Source: a virus | IMG/VR virus record: IMGVR_UViG_3300027792_000019 | Span: 1-64,000 of that record | Strand: one strand, 5' to 3' | Length of the DNA: 64,000 nt | Part shown: piece by piece, positions 55,264 through 64,000 of the stretch | Position numbering within the stretch: position 1 is the first letter of the stretch | Layout of the letters: each line of letters opens with the position of its first letter | Translations under genes and position numbers: made by a program | Notes under the pieces: generated by a model | Database searches by the model: none | The model's input: only the letters and a program-made list of their open reading frames with translations | What the model was told of the DNA's origin: nothing

Positions 55264-56811
55264 TTGAGTGACATCGAAGAAAGAATCAAGAATGTACCTA
55301 ATGAGATTTTGGTGATAGGTTCAATTTATAAGCAACCAGAATTACTTGTAGAATATGCTTTTTATATAAAAAGTAAGTACGACATAAGCGACCCCTCGTG
55401 TAAATTTTTTTACGATCATGCTGAAATTATTTTTAAGAAAATGCCTGATGCGTTCAACAATCAATCAAACATTGATTTATACATGATGGAAGATAAAGAA
55501 AGATTCGAAACGTATAAAAAATATGGTGGTTGGAAAACTGTTGAAGAATGGATGAAATTAGCATCTGTTGATGATTTTAAAAATTACTTTGATACAATGA
55601 AGAAATTTTCATTGTGCCGCGAGTATCATAGGAACGGGTACGCTATTGAGAAAATTTTAGATCACTCAAAATTCAATATTTTCTCACCAGAGGATATTTA
55701 TCGCCTGATCAGAACTCGCGTAGACAAAGTACGCACAGTGATTATGAAAGATAACGATATAGAAATTTTGAACGAGAACATGTCAAGTGTCATTATGAAC
55801 TGTCTTGATAACCCCGACATGGGACTTCCTTTGCAGTACCCTCTCGTAACCGATATGCTTAGGGGCATTAGGCTAAAACAAGCAATGTGTGTTGGTATGC
55901 TTAGTAATGCTGGCAAATCACGTTTTATGTTTACAATCATTGCATATATTGCGCTTATATTGAAGAAAAAAGTTTTTATTCTTCTTAACGAGATGAGCAT
56001 TTCTGAGATGCGATATTGTCTTCTTGTCACAATTTTAAACAATGAATGCTTTCAAAAATTAACTGGTGTTAAAATTGAAAAAAAAGAGAAGGAAATCACA
56101 CTTGGTTTATTTAAGTCAGAAGATGGGGAATTTATTTATCGAAAAAGAGACGAAAACGGAAATAATATAGAATCTTTGGAAGATTTTGAAGAAAGATTAA
56201 TGGTTGAGTCTGTTGAATATAGAAAAGTTATGAAAGTGGCAAAATGGATTGAAAAAGAAACCGAAGGATTGATTTATGCAAAAGATGTTTCTATGGCATA
56301 TGATGATAAGAGTTTAAATTTTGAAATTACTAAAGCACATATGACCAATTCAATTGATTATTTTTTCTATGATACTTTAAAGAATGATACAAATGCTCTT
56401 GGTGAGTGGGCAAGCTTAATTGCCACAACTACTAAATTAAAAGAATTGGCAAATCAACTAAATATTTATATTTATGGCAGTATTCAGCTTACACCAGATG
56501 CCCATATGATGCAACCCATGGAATTAAATTCTATGACGATAGCTGCCTCAAAAGGAATTAAAAATATTCTTGATACTTTATTCTTATGTAAAGAAATTGA
56601 ATCTAAGGATTTTCACAAATATTATTATATTAATTATGAATCTAATAATGGGGATTGGGGAGAGGAATGTCAAAGAAGTTTGGATTTGAACAAAAGATAT
56701 TATTGTTTTGTAACGGACAAACTTCGTAGTGGTGCAAAGAAAAACTTGCTCTTTAGTCTTGACCTCAATCTCAATAAATGGTCGGAGGACGGGGAATTAT
56801 TTAGGAAATAA
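55264..56811 (+). CDS. DnaB-like replicative helicase
   Basis: 515 aa, TTG start after GAGGAGATTTAAA. N-terminal ~170 residues helical, as in DnaB. RecA-like domain with Walker A GMLSNAGKSR (~211-219), IDYFFYDTLKND as Walker B region, and YIYGSIQLTPD followed by a KGIKNILDTLFL C-terminal motif. Hexameric helicase unwinding the fork. GMLSNAGKS instead of the standard GxPxxGKT suggests a divergent phage type. Confidence 0.82.
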   Translation: MSDIEERIKNVPNEILVIGSIYKQPELLVEYAFYIKSKYDISDPSCKFFYDHAEIIFKKMPDAFNNQSNIDLYMMEDKERFETYKKYGGWKTVEEWMKLASVDDFKNYFDTMKKFSLCREYHRNGYAIEKILDHSKFNIFSPEDIYRLIRTRVDKVRTVIMKDNDIEILNENMSSVIMNCLDNPDMGLPLQYPLVTDMLRGIRLKQAMCVGMLSNAGKSRFMFTIIAYIALILKKKVFILLNEMSISEMRYCLLVTILNNECFQKLTGVKIEKKEKEITLGLFKSEDGEFIYRKRDENGNNIESLEDFEERLMVESVEYRKVMKVAKWIEKETEGLIYAKDVSMAYDDKSLNFEITKAHMTNSIDYFFYDTLKNDTNALGEWASLIATTTKLKELANQLNIYIYGSIQLTPDAHMMQPMELNSMTIAASKGIKNILDTLFLCKEIESKDFHKYYYINYESNNGDWGEECQRSLDLNKRYYCFVTDKLRSGAKKNLLFSLDLNLNKWSEDGELFRK

Positions 56812-56813
56812 TT

Positions 56814-57562
56814 ATGACAAATAAAATACCTCATAATTTTAAAGATTTAACTGGAATGACTTTTGGAAATTTAACTGTTATAAGAGAAAATGGTAGAGAT
56901 AAAAATAAAGGAGTTATTTGGGAATGTCAATGTTCTTGTGAAAATAAAACAATAGAAAATATAAGAAGTTCATATTTGATACGAGGAAAGACAATTGGTT
57001 GCAAGGATTGTATGAAAAAACATGTGGCGAAATTAATTGGTGACGCACATAAAAAATATAATAAATATAATTTATCTGGCGAATATGGAATAGGATATGT
57101 GGACGATGGTAGAGAATTTTATTTTGATAAAGAAGATTTTCATTTAATAGAAAAACATTATTGGAATATAGATCCTCATGGATATACATATACCAATAAT
57201 CCCGATAGTAAAAATGGATATTTACATCAAATAATACTAAATATTCCAAAAGGTTTTGTTGCAGATCATATAAATAGAAATAAATTAGATAATAGAAAAA
57301 ATAATCTACGTATTTGTAAGAATGGAGACAACGCAAAAATTCAAATTTATCTAAAAATAATAAATCTGGGATAATTGGAATTTCTTGGGATTTAAAAAAT
57401 AACAAATGGACATCTCGGATTACCATAAATAGAAAAGGAATTAATCTTGGAAGATTTGATGACTTTGAAGAAGCAATTAAGGCAAGACTAAAGGCAGAAA
57501 AATTTTATTTTGGCGAATTCGCCCCACAACAACATTTGTACGAGCAATATGGTATAATATAA
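56814..57562 (+). pseudogene. HNH/AP2 homing endonuclease gene with one-base frameshift
   Basis: Frame from ATG 56814 encodes an N-terminal DUF/zinc-like part (CQCSCENK, CKDC), then FVADHINRNKLDNRKNNLRI, an HNH core, to stop 57374. An AP2-like tail (SGIIGISWDLKNNKWTSRIT ... NLGRFDDFEEAIKARL) continues in a second frame to 57562. One A added to the A run near 57337-57341 would join them. The gene sits between helicase and primase. Pseudogene, sequencing error or recoding are all possible. Confidence 0.75.
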
Positions 57563-57607
57563 TAATACACAAAAACAATAACCCTATAGAAAGGACACCC
57601 AACAACC

Positions 57608-58624
57608 ATGGATTCATATCAACTTAAAGAATATATCATTGAAAATAATAAAGTAGAATTTATTCTACAAGAGTTGGGTTGTCAACATATAAAACTACAC
57701 TCTGGTTATTGGACTTGTGGTAATCCACCTCCTTCTGATAATCCTCAAGCAATAACCCTATACAATAACGAATTTTTAAATGTTGTAAATTATACTAAAG
57801 ACATGGGAGAAAGAACTGACATTTTTTCTCTTATTGGATTTATAAATCAATGTAATTTCTTTGAGTCGATGTTGTGGTGTTGTAATGTGTTAGGTTTAGA
57901 TTATTATCATGAGCCGACATTAGAGTTACCTGAGAGTCTTAGGATTACAAAGATGTTGATGAAGATGAAAATTAATGATGAGGAAGAGGATGATACACCT
58001 ATTAGGGTTTTGGATAAGAACATTTTAAAATATTACAAAACTCCCTGCGTAAACGATATGTTTTTAAAGGATGGAATAAGCTATGACTGTCAGAAGGAAT
58101 TTTTAATAGGTTACGACGAAGAAAGTAATAGGCTAACGATTCCGATATTTGATGAAATAAATTCACTCGTCTCGATTAAAGCAAGACTATTCAAAGAAGA
58201 ACTTTCTGAATATGACCAAAAATATATTTATCTTTATAAATGCCCTAGAAATAAAATACTTTTTGGTCTAAATAAAACACATGATTATATTAAGGAAAGT
58301 GGTAAAATCTTTGTTGGAGAATCAGAGAAGAGCGTTTTACAATTATGGTCTTATGGGGTTAAGAATAGTGTAGGGATAGGCGGGAAAAAGATTGGTAAGC
58401 GCCAGATAGACATGCTTTCACGTCTTAATGCTAAGATTTGTTTTGCGTTTGATAAAGACGTGACTCAGAAAGAATTGGAAGAAAAAGCAAATATGTTTGT
58501 AGATGGAATTCCTATTTATGCTATTATTGATACAGATGGGATTTTGGGGGAGAAGGAATCGCCTATGGATAATAAAAGCAAGTGGGAAATTTTGAGTAAG
58601 AATAATGTTTATAAAATTAAATAA
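57608..58624 (+). CDS. DnaG-type DNA primase (TOPRIM)
   Basis: 338 aa. The N-terminal zinc-binding region is reduced (GYWTCGNPPPSDNPQA). TOPRIM domain with Glu in FVGESEKSVLQLW (~238) and FAFDKDVTQ (Asp282/Asp284). It makes RNA primers for lagging-strand synthesis with the adjacent DnaB-like helicase. AGAAAGGACACCC upstream. Confidence 0.85.
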   Translation: MDSYQLKEYIIENNKVEFILQELGCQHIKLHSGYWTCGNPPPSDNPQAITLYNNEFLNVVNYTKDMGERTDIFSLIGFINQCNFFESMLWCCNVLGLDYYHEPTLELPESLRITKMLMKMKINDEEEDDTPIRVLDKNILKYYKTPCVNDMFLKDGISYDCQKEFLIGYDEESNRLTIPIFDEINSLVSIKARLFKEELSEYDQKYIYLYKCPRNKILFGLNKTHDYIKESGKIFVGESEKSVLQLWSYGVKNSVGIGGKKIGKRQIDMLSRLNAKICFAFDKDVTQKELEEKANMFVDGIPIYAIIDTDGILGEKESPMDNKSKWEILSKNNVYKIK

Positions 58625-58642
58625 TAGAATGGAAAATAATAA

Positions 58643-60379
58643 ATGAAATATAAATTAATTGAAAATAATATAAATTTTAGTAATGATAATAGTTACAATT
58701 TGGTTGATAGAATCCTAATAAATAGAGGGGTATCTGAACCAAAGCACTATTTAAAAACCACAGATGCCGACTTATATCCATATCAACTTTTAGATAATAT
58801 GGATGAAGCGGTAAAATGCCTATTGACACATATTGAAAACAATGATAATATTTGTATTCTGGTCGATTGTGACGGAGATGGCGTTTGCTCGGCAGCAATG
58901 CTATATCAATATTTGAAAGAAGCTTTTCCATCTATTCATTTACAATATACTATGCAAGATGGGAAACAACATGGACTTAGTGATAAAACAAAATTGCCAG
59001 AAAATATTCAATTACTTTTGACACCGGATGCATCCACAAATGATGTCAAACCCTGTAAAAAATTAAAAGAAAATGGTGTTGATGTAGTTTCATTAGACCA
59101 TCACATTAAAAACGTCGAGAATCCTTATGCTATTATTGTAAATCCATATTGTAGCAAAAACTATCCTAATTTTAATCTTTCTGGAGGAGCAGTAACTTAT
59201 AAGTTTTTACAGGCGCTTGATTCAGAGTTGTGGGGTGATAATGCCAATAAATATTTAGATTTGGTTGCATTGTCCTTAATCTCAGATTCTATGGATTTGC
59301 GTGAAAAAGAATGCCGTAGATTGGTAGAATTAGGTCTTTCTAATATTAAAAATAAAGCATTTTTGTCAATTATTAATAAACAAAATTATTCTATTGGTGG
59401 AGACGTTAATATTATCAACGTGATGTTTTATATAACGCCATTGATTAATAGCACAATTCGCGCAGGAGAAATGGAAGATAAAAAGAATCTCTTCGAAGCC
59501 TTTTGCCAAATTGATCAAGATTTTGACTATACTAAGAATAGTAAAACTGAAACCGTCAAAGAAGATATTTATACAAGAGTAGCAAGAGTCGCTACAAATT
59601 TACGTGCAAAACAAAATCGTGAGATTGATAAAGGACTAGAAATTATTAATCAAGATATTGAAAAATATAATCGAAATAATAATAAGGTTTTATTTGCAAA
59701 TTGTAATGGATTGGATAGCAATTACGTGGGGCTTGTAGCGATGAAGCTCGCATCACAATATTCCAAACCCTGTATCCTTATCCATGAATCAGAAAGAAGT
59801 GCAGATTATTATACTGGTTCTATGAGAAATTATAATAATAGCCCTATTGAAAACTTCAAACAATTTATTGAAGAGACGAAATTATTTGATTTCGTACAAG
59901 GGCATATGGGAGCCAGTGGGGTCGGTCTGAAAAAACAAAATATCAAAAAAGCAATTGATTTTATGAATGAAAAATTGAAAGATGTTGATTTTGATAAATT
60001 TTATAGAGTTGATTTTATTATGTCTCCAGAAGAAATTACTCTTGATTTTGTGCAAGAATTAGATAAATTAAAGGGTATTTGGTGTGGTACAATTGAAGAA
60101 CCTTGTATTTTGGTTAAGGGTGTTAGGGTTAATACTAATGATATTGAGTTGATGGGTAAGGAACAAGACAGTTTCAAATTTAGATTAAATGAGGATGGAG
60201 TCCAATGTATGGGATTTAAGAGAAATACAGACGACCCTATACTTAAACTAAAAGAAGAAGAACCATTAGGGACATGGATAGAATTAGAAGCTGTTGTGAA
60301 AGTAAACATGAACTCATTCAACCAAATTCTTTCACCGCAATCAGTCATTCAGGATTATAATTTGATTAAAAAAGGATAA
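58643..60379 (+). CDS. recJ: RecJ-like single-stranded DNA exonuclease (DHH family)
   Basis: 578 aa. ILVDCDGDGVCSAAM contains the DxDxDG metal motif (Asp75, 77, 79); LDHHIK (~152) gives DHH. LSGGAVTYKF, a second catalytic region, and the DHHA1-type GHMGASGVGLKKQ follow. 5'-3' exonuclease acting on ssDNA in repair or recombination. Between primase and polymerase. Confidence 0.9.
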   Translation: MKYKLIENNINFSNDNSYNLVDRILINRGVSEPKHYLKTTDADLYPYQLLDNMDEAVKCLLTHIENNDNICILVDCDGDGVCSAAMLYQYLKEAFPSIHLQYTMQDGKQHGLSDKTKLPENIQLLLTPDASTNDVKPCKKLKENGVDVVSLDHHIKNVENPYAIIVNPYCSKNYPNFNLSGGAVTYKFLQALDSELWGDNANKYLDLVALSLISDSMDLREKECRRLVELGLSNIKNKAFLSIINKQNYSIGGDVNIINVMFYITPLINSTIRAGEMEDKKNLFEAFCQIDQDFDYTKNSKTETVKEDIYTRVARVATNLRAKQNREIDKGLEIINQDIEKYNRNNNKVLFANCNGLDSNYVGLVAMKLASQYSKPCILIHESERSADYYTGSMRNYNNSPIENFKQFIEETKLFDFVQGHMGASGVGLKKQNIKKAIDFMNEKLKDVDFDKFYRVDFIMSPEEITLDFVQELDKLKGIWCGTIEEPCILVKGVRVNTNDIELMGKEQDSFKFRLNEDGVQCMGFKRNTDDPILKLKEEEPLGTWIELEAVVKVNMNSFNQILSPQSVIQDYNLIKKG

Positions 60380-60382
60380 TAT

Positions 60383-63300
60383 ATGACTTATACCGCATTA
60401 CATAACCATAGCATGTACAGCCTCTTGGATGCCTTTTCAACCCCAAGAGACTATTTAGAACGTGCAAAAGAAATAGGATTAAAAGGATTTGGAATACATG
60501 AGCATGGCAATGAGTATTCTTGGATTTATTATGCGGAAATCCAAAAAGAATATCCAGAGATACGTCTTTTGTATGGGGTTGAAGCGTATGAGGCTTTTGA
60601 CATTAATATAAAGGATAAAGATAGTAAATATTTTCATTTACTTCTAACTTGTATTAATGAAAAATCTCGTATAGCCTTAAACGAAATTGTTTCAAAATCA
60701 AATTTAGAAGGATTTTATTATCGTCCTAGAGTTGATTTGAATATGTTAAAACCATATGGAGACCTATTTATTGTATCTACCGCGTGTTTAGCTTCCAAAA
60801 TTTCAAGAGAACAAGACTATCAAAAATGTATTGAATATATTGAAGAATACAAATCTATATTCCCACATTTTTATCTTGAAATAATGCCTCATAATACTCC
60901 TGATCAAATTGAATATAACCAAAAACTTATTCAATTATCAAAAGACACCAATACTGATTTTATTATTACTTGTGATAGCCATTCAGCCACAAAAGAAGAT
61001 TTGTACTATCAAGGTCGATTAGTACAAATTGCTCGTGATGAAGAAACAATGACAGAAGTTTATCAAGATTGTTATTTAATGAGTGATTATGAAATTCATG
61101 AAATTTTGGATTCACAAATTGGTGTTGATAATGTAAATTTAGGGTTATTAAATACTAATAAAATACTTGATATTGCCGAAGATGTAAAGATGCCTTTTCA
61201 ATCATCAAAACTTCCTCACTATCCGTTACCAGAAGGTATTGATACCAATGAAGAATATTTAAAAGAACTTGCTTATGAAGGTTGGTCGAAAAGAAATTTT
61301 AATAAACTTTCTGAAGAAGAACAAAATATACGAAAAGAACGTATCGAATATGAATTAAAAATGATTCATCAAATGGATTTTGATGGGTATTTTTTGATTG
61401 TATGGGATTTTATTAATTGGTCTAAATCAAATGGAGTGTACGTCGGCCCAGGTCGTGGTTCTGCCGGTGGCTCAATTGTTTGCTATCTTCTTGGAATTAG
61501 TGAACTTGATCCAATTAAATATAATTTGATTTTTGAACGCTTTATAAATCCTGAAAGAATTTCGGAACCTGATGTTGATCTAGATTTTGACAATCGGGAA
61601 AAAGTTGTTCAATATATTACTGAGAAATATGGTGAAGATAAAGTTTTTCAAATTATTAATTTTAGCTATATTACTCCATTATTAGCGATTAAAGATGTTG
61701 CTCGTACATTGGGAATACCATATTTAATATCAGAGCAAATCTCCAAAAAATTTACTTATGAAACTTTTGATGAATGTATTGAAAATAATAAAGATCTATT
61801 AGATAAATATTCAGAATATACAGATTTGTTTAAAATAGCGTCAAAATTATCAGGGAAAGTTCGTCATGCTTCCGTACATGCAGGTGGTGTTGGAATTGTT
61901 GATACCAATGTTTATAACTTCATGGGTATGAAATTAGGAGCAAAAGGTGAACATGTAATTCAAGTAGATAAAAAGAAAGCCGAAGATATTGGGATTATTA
62001 AATTTGATATTCTTGGCGTTTCTACATTATCTGTTATTAAAGACATTCTTGAAGAAACCAAAATAGATCCATGGGAAATTGACCCAAACAACGATATATT
62101 TTTATCTGATGAAAAGATGTATGATATTTTGAGAAGTGCGAATACTAATGGTGTCTTTCAAGTAGAATCTCAAGGTATGAAAGATTTATTAGTACGCCTT
62201 GAACCAGATAATATTAATGACATAAGTGCAGTTTTAGCACTTTATCGCCCAGATTCCATGGAGTTCTTGGACGATTACATTAAATACAAACATAATCCTT
62301 CTGAAATAGATGTTTGGCATGATGATATGTTACCTATTGTAAAAGATACTTATGGCTGTATAATTTACCAAGAGGAATTGATGGCTCTTGTTAGGAAATT
62401 TGGGGGCAGGACAATGGGTGGTGCCGATCTTTTCAGGAAGGCCATCGGTAAGAAAGATATAAAATTAGTTAAAAAAGAAGCAAAGAAACTAGAAGAAGAA
62501 ATTATTAATAATGGGTATGGCAAACAATTGGCGAAAAAAATTAGTGAATATTTGTCCTCTAAAGGATCATATATGTTCAACAAATCGCATTCGGAACTTT
62601 ATGGTATTTTAACCCTACAAACTGCCTATCTCAAAGCCCATTACCCTGTATATTTTTTTAAGGCTCTTTTCAACCAAAACAAAAATGATTATGGAACTTT
62701 AAATAAATACATCATTGACGCACAAAAAATGAATGTAGAAATTGTAACCCCAAACATAAATGACTCTGATAGGAACTTCTCTGTTAAAGATAATAAAATT
62801 ATTTTTGGACTTGAAGCTATTAAAGGAATCGGCGGTAAACTTGTTGACACAATTATTGAAGAAAAAACCAATAATGGTAAATTCCTAAATTTAAAAGATT
62901 TTGTCATACGAACCCAACCATCAATTTCACAAATTGTTGCATTAGTAAAATCAGGTGCAGTTCCTTGCAAAAATAAATATGAATATTTGGTAAACTATGC
63001 AGAATCATTAATAGAATCAAAAGAATATTCACCTGTAAAATCATTACCATCTACTTCAATTTTGAAAGAAAAATATAATTTGAACCTCGATAAAATATCT
63101 GACAAAGAAGAAAAACTATCTAGATATAATAACGTCCGAAAAGTAGAATATAATAAGCAACAAATTCAAAAAAGAAATAAGTTCATTCAAGAGTTTCAAG
63201 AAAAATATTTGCAAAATAAGGAGTTGTGGGAATTTGAAACACTATCTATATTCTTGAAAGATAATCCTTTCGAAAATGCTTACAAATATATTGCCCCAAT

Positions 63301-63583
63301 TGAAGATTGCAGTGATAATGGTAAGTGTGTGGTGATAGGTGTTATTTCAGATATTACCAAAAAGAAAGATCATCATGGGAAACAATTTGCTTTTGTGAAT
63401 TTATATTCTCCATTTGGACTTTTGGATATTACTGTTTGGCATACACAATTAAATGAGTTTGCAGACCTTATAAAGAAGGGACAACAGATCGCTGTGTTGT
63501 GCAAGAAAAATGATGAGAGATTGATTGCCGAATCCTTTAAAACATACGACAAATGGTTGGAAGATAGAAAACTTAAAAAATAA
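60383..63583 (+). CDS. dnaE: DNA polymerase III alpha subunit (DnaE-type)
   Basis: 1066 aa. N-terminal PHP domain (TALHNHSMYSLLDAFS, IHEHGN), then the C-family palm with GPGRGSAGGSIVCYLLG and PDVDLDFD (catalytic Asp near 397-401), KKAEDIGIIKFDILG, fingers HPSVHAGGV-type RHASVHAGGV and C-terminal OB fold (CVVIGVISDITKKKDHHGKQ). Replicative polymerase; a C-family enzyme carried by a phage is less common than A or B family. Encoded after recJ with AAAAGGATAATAT upstream. Confidence 0.95.
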   Translation: MTYTALHNHSMYSLLDAFSTPRDYLERAKEIGLKGFGIHEHGNEYSWIYYAEIQKEYPEIRLLYGVEAYEAFDINIKDKDSKYFHLLLTCINEKSRIALNEIVSKSNLEGFYYRPRVDLNMLKPYGDLFIVSTACLASKISREQDYQKCIEYIEEYKSIFPHFYLEIMPHNTPDQIEYNQKLIQLSKDTNTDFIITCDSHSATKEDLYYQGRLVQIARDEETMTEVYQDCYLMSDYEIHEILDSQIGVDNVNLGLLNTNKILDIAEDVKMPFQSSKLPHYPLPEGIDTNEEYLKELAYEGWSKRNFNKLSEEEQNIRKERIEYELKMIHQMDFDGYFLIVWDFINWSKSNGVYVGPGRGSAGGSIVCYLLGISELDPIKYNLIFERFINPERISEPDVDLDFDNREKVVQYITEKYGEDKVFQIINFSYITPLLAIKDVARTLGIPYLISEQISKKFTYETFDECIENNKDLLDKYSEYTDLFKIASKLSGKVRHASVHAGGVGIVDTNVYNFMGMKLGAKGEHVIQVDKKKAEDIGIIKFDILGVSTLSVIKDILEETKIDPWEIDPNNDIFLSDEKMYDILRSANTNGVFQVESQGMKDLLVRLEPDNINDISAVLALYRPDSMEFLDDYIKYKHNPSEIDVWHDDMLPIVKDTYGCIIYQEELMALVRKFGGRTMGGADLFRKAIGKKDIKLVKKEAKKLEEEIINNGYGKQLAKKISEYLSSKGSYMFNKSHSELYGILTLQTAYLKAHYPVYFFKALFNQNKNDYGTLNKYIIDAQKMNVEIVTPNINDSDRNFSVKDNKIIFGLEAIKGIGGKLVDTIIEEKTNNGKFLNLKDFVIRTQPSISQIVALVKSGAVPCKNKYEYLVNYAESLIESKEYSPVKSLPSTSILKEKYNLNLDKISDKEEKLSRYNNVRKVEYNKQQIQKRNKFIQEFQEKYLQNKELWEFETLSIFLKDNPFENAYKYIAPIEDCSDNGKCVVIGVISDITKKKDHHGKQFAFVNLYSPFGLLDITVWHTQLNEFADLIKKGQQIAVLCKKNDERLIAESFKTYDKWLEDRKLKK

Positions 63584-63615
63584 AAATAAATATAAAACAT
63601 ATTACCACATATCCC

Positions 63616-63644
63616 TTGACAGATTACAAGATATGTGGTAATAT
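63616..63644 (+). promoter_or_regulatory. Sigma70-like extended -10 promoter
   Basis: TTGACA 63616-63621, CCC before, 17-bp spacer ending TGG, TAATAT 63639-63644. Confidence 0.75.
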
Positions 63645-63681
63645 AAATAGATATAAAAAACTAAACCAAAAGGACAAAAAC

Positions 63682-64000
63682 TTGGACACTACAACAATCT
63701 ACGAATTCAAAATAACTCCAATTGTAGAACTCTATTACAACGAAGACAATTTTTACGGAGTCTACAAATTTCGAACGCTAGATTCATATCTCCCAGAAAT
63801 TAAGCAAACCGAAGCTTATGACTTTGACTCAAATAAAACAGAGATGAAGTTTGAAGGAATGCTTGCTGGCCGTACCCAAAGATTGAATATGGGTACGGAG
63901 TATGAGGTTAAGGCAAAATTAGAGTTTTCAAAAAAATATAAAAATTATAATTATGTTCCCATTTCTGTCACTCAGCCGATGCCAAAAAGTCTTGATGATC
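63682..64000 (+). CDS. Partial gene, possibly N-terminal part of a RecD-like helicase
   Basis: At least 106 residues from TTG 63682 (AAAAGGACAAAAA upstream), running off the window. YYNEDNFYGVYKFRT, FEGMLAGRTQRLNMGTEYEV and KKYKNYNYVPISVTQP resemble the N-terminal OB-like domain of RecD2-type helicases, but the match is weak and no helicase motif is visible yet. Confidence 0.45.
   Translation, partial: MDTTTIYEFKITPIVELYYNEDNFYGVYKFRTLDSYLPEIKQTEAYDFDSNKTEMKFEGMLAGRTQRLNMGTEYEVKAKLEFSKKYKNYNYVPISVTQPMPKSLDD

Noticed and set aside
57536-57558. TATAAT with an upstream TTGTAC before the primase gene
   Set aside because: The spacing is 11 bp, too short for a sigma70 promoter.
2285-63600. Long reverse-strand frames (e.g. 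around 2285-2482, 53770-54249, 55698-56042, 60001-60348)
   Set aside because: They mirror strong + genes, lack ribosome binding sites and family motifs, and no divergent promoter supports them.
1-64000. CRISPR array
   Set aside because: Repeats are short (18-24 nt), palindromic and hundreds of bases apart with genes between them; no regular spacer array exists.

Overview
The window is a stretch of a large, AT-rich tailed-phage genome (or a very phage-like element). Every credible gene is on the + strand, and genes are short and tightly packed with ATGA-type overlaps and AGGAG-type ribosome binding sites. Housekeeping is viral: NAMPT, ligases, polynucleotide kinase, Sak4-like ATPase, DnaB-like helicase, primase, RecJ and DnaE. 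Free-standing homing endonucleases are scattered throughout, and no ribosomal or structural genes are present. Twelve sigma70-like promoters (TTGACA, 17-bp spacer, usually TGn plus a TAnnnT -10) imply host RNA polymerase. Several small protein types resemble those of Bacillota phages, but the host cannot be fixed from this sequence.

Layout. 1-25.3 kb is accessory and nucleotide/nucleic-acid metabolism: the 3' part of nadV, a DenV-like glycosylase, an N4/N6 DNA methyltransferase, a WGR-containing DNA ligase, an IMPDH/GMP reductase family enzyme, a DraRnl-type RNA ligase plus T4-Pnk-like kinase-phosphatase, TnpB, a radical SAM protein, a nucleoside deoxyribosyltransferase-like protein, a C5 methyltransferase, a Dam-type methyltransferase and many small zinc-ribbon or membrane proteins. 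25.4-25.7 kb holds a promoter and a structured leader RNA. 26.2-40.7 kb is a sugar and glycosyltransferase island: RmlC-like epimerase, RfbH-like 3-dehydrase, RmlD-like reductase, GT2, DUF5672, DUF3431, SPASM radical SAM, methyltransferases including FkbM, GT11-like, GT17, GT25 and GT4-like, interrupted by two GIY-YIG endonucleases. 41-52 kb is a second accessory block with a second TnpB, a tyrosine recombinase, many small proteins, a tRNA-Met(CAT) and an hsp20 gene. 52.2-64 kb is the replication module: SSB-like, Sak4-like ATPase, DnaB-like helicase (followed by a frameshifted HNH gene), primase, RecJ, DNA polymerase III alpha, and the start of another gene.

The most striking unexplained signal is a short palindrome, ATGAAA-N6-TTTCAT (often within CC...GG). 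I count 46 copies by eye, almost all placed exactly at gene ends in the two accessory blocks. The spacer is 6 nt in essentially every copy, yet all 46 spacer sequences differ and they are GC-richer than the surroundings. In 21 copies the upstream stop codon lies inside the element. It is absent from the sugar operon, except for one copy inside a coding sequence, and absent from the replication module. It could be a protein-binding operator or stoperator, an mRNA processing or translation element, or a tyrosine-recombinase (Xer-like) site array delimiting exchangeable gene cassettes. The fixed 6-bp spacer and a tyrosine recombinase gene in the same region make the last option worth testing.

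Other notable features are two genes (one of them hsp20) bracketed by 12-16 nt inverted repeats, a four-hairpin leader heading the sugar operon, a terminator-like hairpin inside the start of a gene, a probable AUU start codon for one TnpB, and about ten small genes under 60 codons.
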